39,607 nucleotides of DNA from CAYPGT01 sp964512985 (GTDB lineage Bacteria > Cyanobacteriota > Vampirovibrionia > LMEP-6097), in NCBI GenBank assembly GCA_964512985.1, contig CAZELI010000021.1:1-39607 (forward strand), written 5' to 3'. Below, piece by piece: positions 39,353 through 39,607 of the stretch. The translations under genes and the position numbers were made by a program. Below the pieces are notes generated by a model. It was not told where the DNA came from, searched no databases, and saw only the letters and a program-made list of their open reading frames with translations. Positions within the stretch are counted from its first letter, which is position 1. Each line of letters begins with the position of its first letter.

Positions 39353-39530
39353 ACTAAAGTATTTAGTCCGTAAACTGACAATTCAGTAAAATTTCCCATA
39401 GACCTGTTCTGGAAGTTCGAGAACAAGGCATGCGAGTCCCGAGCCACCGGAGTTTACTAAAACGTAAATGAGGATGGCGAGGGACGAGCATAACACAGTT
39501 ATCGGACTTCCAGGATAGGTCTAAAATTAT
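39353..39530 (+). ncRNA. ssrS: Probable 6S-type regulatory RNA
   Basis: About 180 nt with 6S architecture. The closing stem pairs 39401-39416 with 39506-39521 (two mismatches), extended by CCCATA/TATGGG. A central bubble of 14/15 nt follows; its 3' strand can form TAAC-aca-GTTA, a small hairpin like the one in many 6S RNAs. The terminal stem holds TGC/GCA, GTCCC/GGGAC and GCCA/TGGC, separated by two tandem G-A mismatches, and ends in TTTAC/GTAAA. The 5' region has two short hairpins (ACTAAA/TTTAGT, ACTGA/TCAGT). 6S RNA binds RNA polymerase. Family assignment is by fold only; no SRP or RNase P motifs are present. Confidence 0.5.
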
Positions 39531-39607
39531 GGGGGCGTATAGCTTTGACAGAGGTCAGAGATGGTAAAACGCGAGTCCAGGTAGCCTAGGTCCTGGTAAA
39601 GCCAAGG
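39531..39607 (+). ncRNA. ssrA: tmRNA, 5' part (cut by window end)
   Basis: GGGGGCG starts the tRNA-like acceptor; AGCTTTGACAG corresponds to the D-loop-like GGTTTCGACRG. ACGCGAGTCCAGGTAGCC followed by TCCTGGTAAA corresponds to the helix 2/PK1 block (GCGAG-stem-GCC...-stem-GTAAA). The tag-peptide ORF and 3' end lie beyond the window. It follows the 6S-like RNA directly; the 5' end would come from RNase P or from TTATCG-17-TAAAAT (39500-39528), whose -10 seems too close. Confidence 0.75.

Noticed and set aside
39401..39521. SRP RNA or RNase P RNA
   Set aside because: No GGAAGGAAGCAGCC-type SRP loop, and no RNase P GAGGAAAGTCC or ACAGAA blocks; the bubble-and-stem layout fits 6S better.
1..39607. 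CRISPR array or insertion sequence
   Set aside because: The repeats are dispersed, palindromic and variable inside; no regular spacers, transposase or integrase gene was found.

Overview
The window is one compact, AT-rich bacterial chromosome segment: about 35 protein genes, the 5' end of a tmRNA gene, a probable 6S-type RNA, and at least eight dispersed palindromic repeats. No phage, insertion sequence, CRISPR array or tRNA was seen. The gene set (isocitrate dehydrogenase, proline, shikimate, pyrimidine, riboflavin, threonine, tryptophan and futalosine-menaquinone enzymes, flagellar rod-type proteins, a lipoprotein, UppP) suggests a biosynthetically capable, diderm-like, flagellated lineage. 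A deep-branching uncultivated group such as non-photosynthetic Cyanobacteriota (Vampirovibrionia/Melainabacteria) or a neighbour is my guess; the sequence does not prove it.

Layout. 1-7.3 kb: icd (cut by the window edge), proB, a G/Q-rich protein with two divergent FlgF/FlgG-family proteins, a GAF-GGDEF diguanylate cyclase, and a receiver-like protein. 7.3-13 kb: mnmE, an unknown protein, ribH with a vestige of a second ribH start, carA, and a fused aroK-aroB. 13-19 kb: an HDOD protein, a phosphohexomutase, then a tightly overlapping operon DUF2283-mqnC-mntA-hepT-thrC in which a HEPN/MNT toxin-antitoxin pair sits between two biosynthetic genes. 19-23 kb (minus strand): rplC-lipoprotein, and trmD-uppP. 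23-28 kb: two tandem hexokinase-like proteins and a transporter fused to a hotdog thioesterase. 28-35 kb: mutS-tag, two small unknown genes, topA. 35-39.6 kb: a 30-residue ORF and a membrane-associated unknown, gatB and trpA (divergent), a GNAT acetyltransferase, a 6S-like RNA and ssrA.

Three patterns cut across the window. (1) A modular palindromic repeat family occurs between genes. Its ends are GTCATYGCGAGGAG (type A) or GTCATCCTGAGGAG (type B), and its internal mini-hairpins keep the same loop while their stems change by paired substitution. A chimeric copy lies in frame inside trpA, and one copy supplies either the start or the charged N-terminus of a lipoprotein signal peptide. Distinct smaller palindromes lie in frame inside carA, mqnC and mutS. 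(2) At least twelve genes have a -10 hexamer (often extended, TGnTARAAT-like) ending 6-10 nt before the start codon and no Shine-Dalgarno, which predicts leaderless mRNAs. A second set has strong AGGAG-type sites instead. (3) One gene with a good Shine-Dalgarno has an ATA triplet, not ATG, GTG or TTG, at the expected start position.
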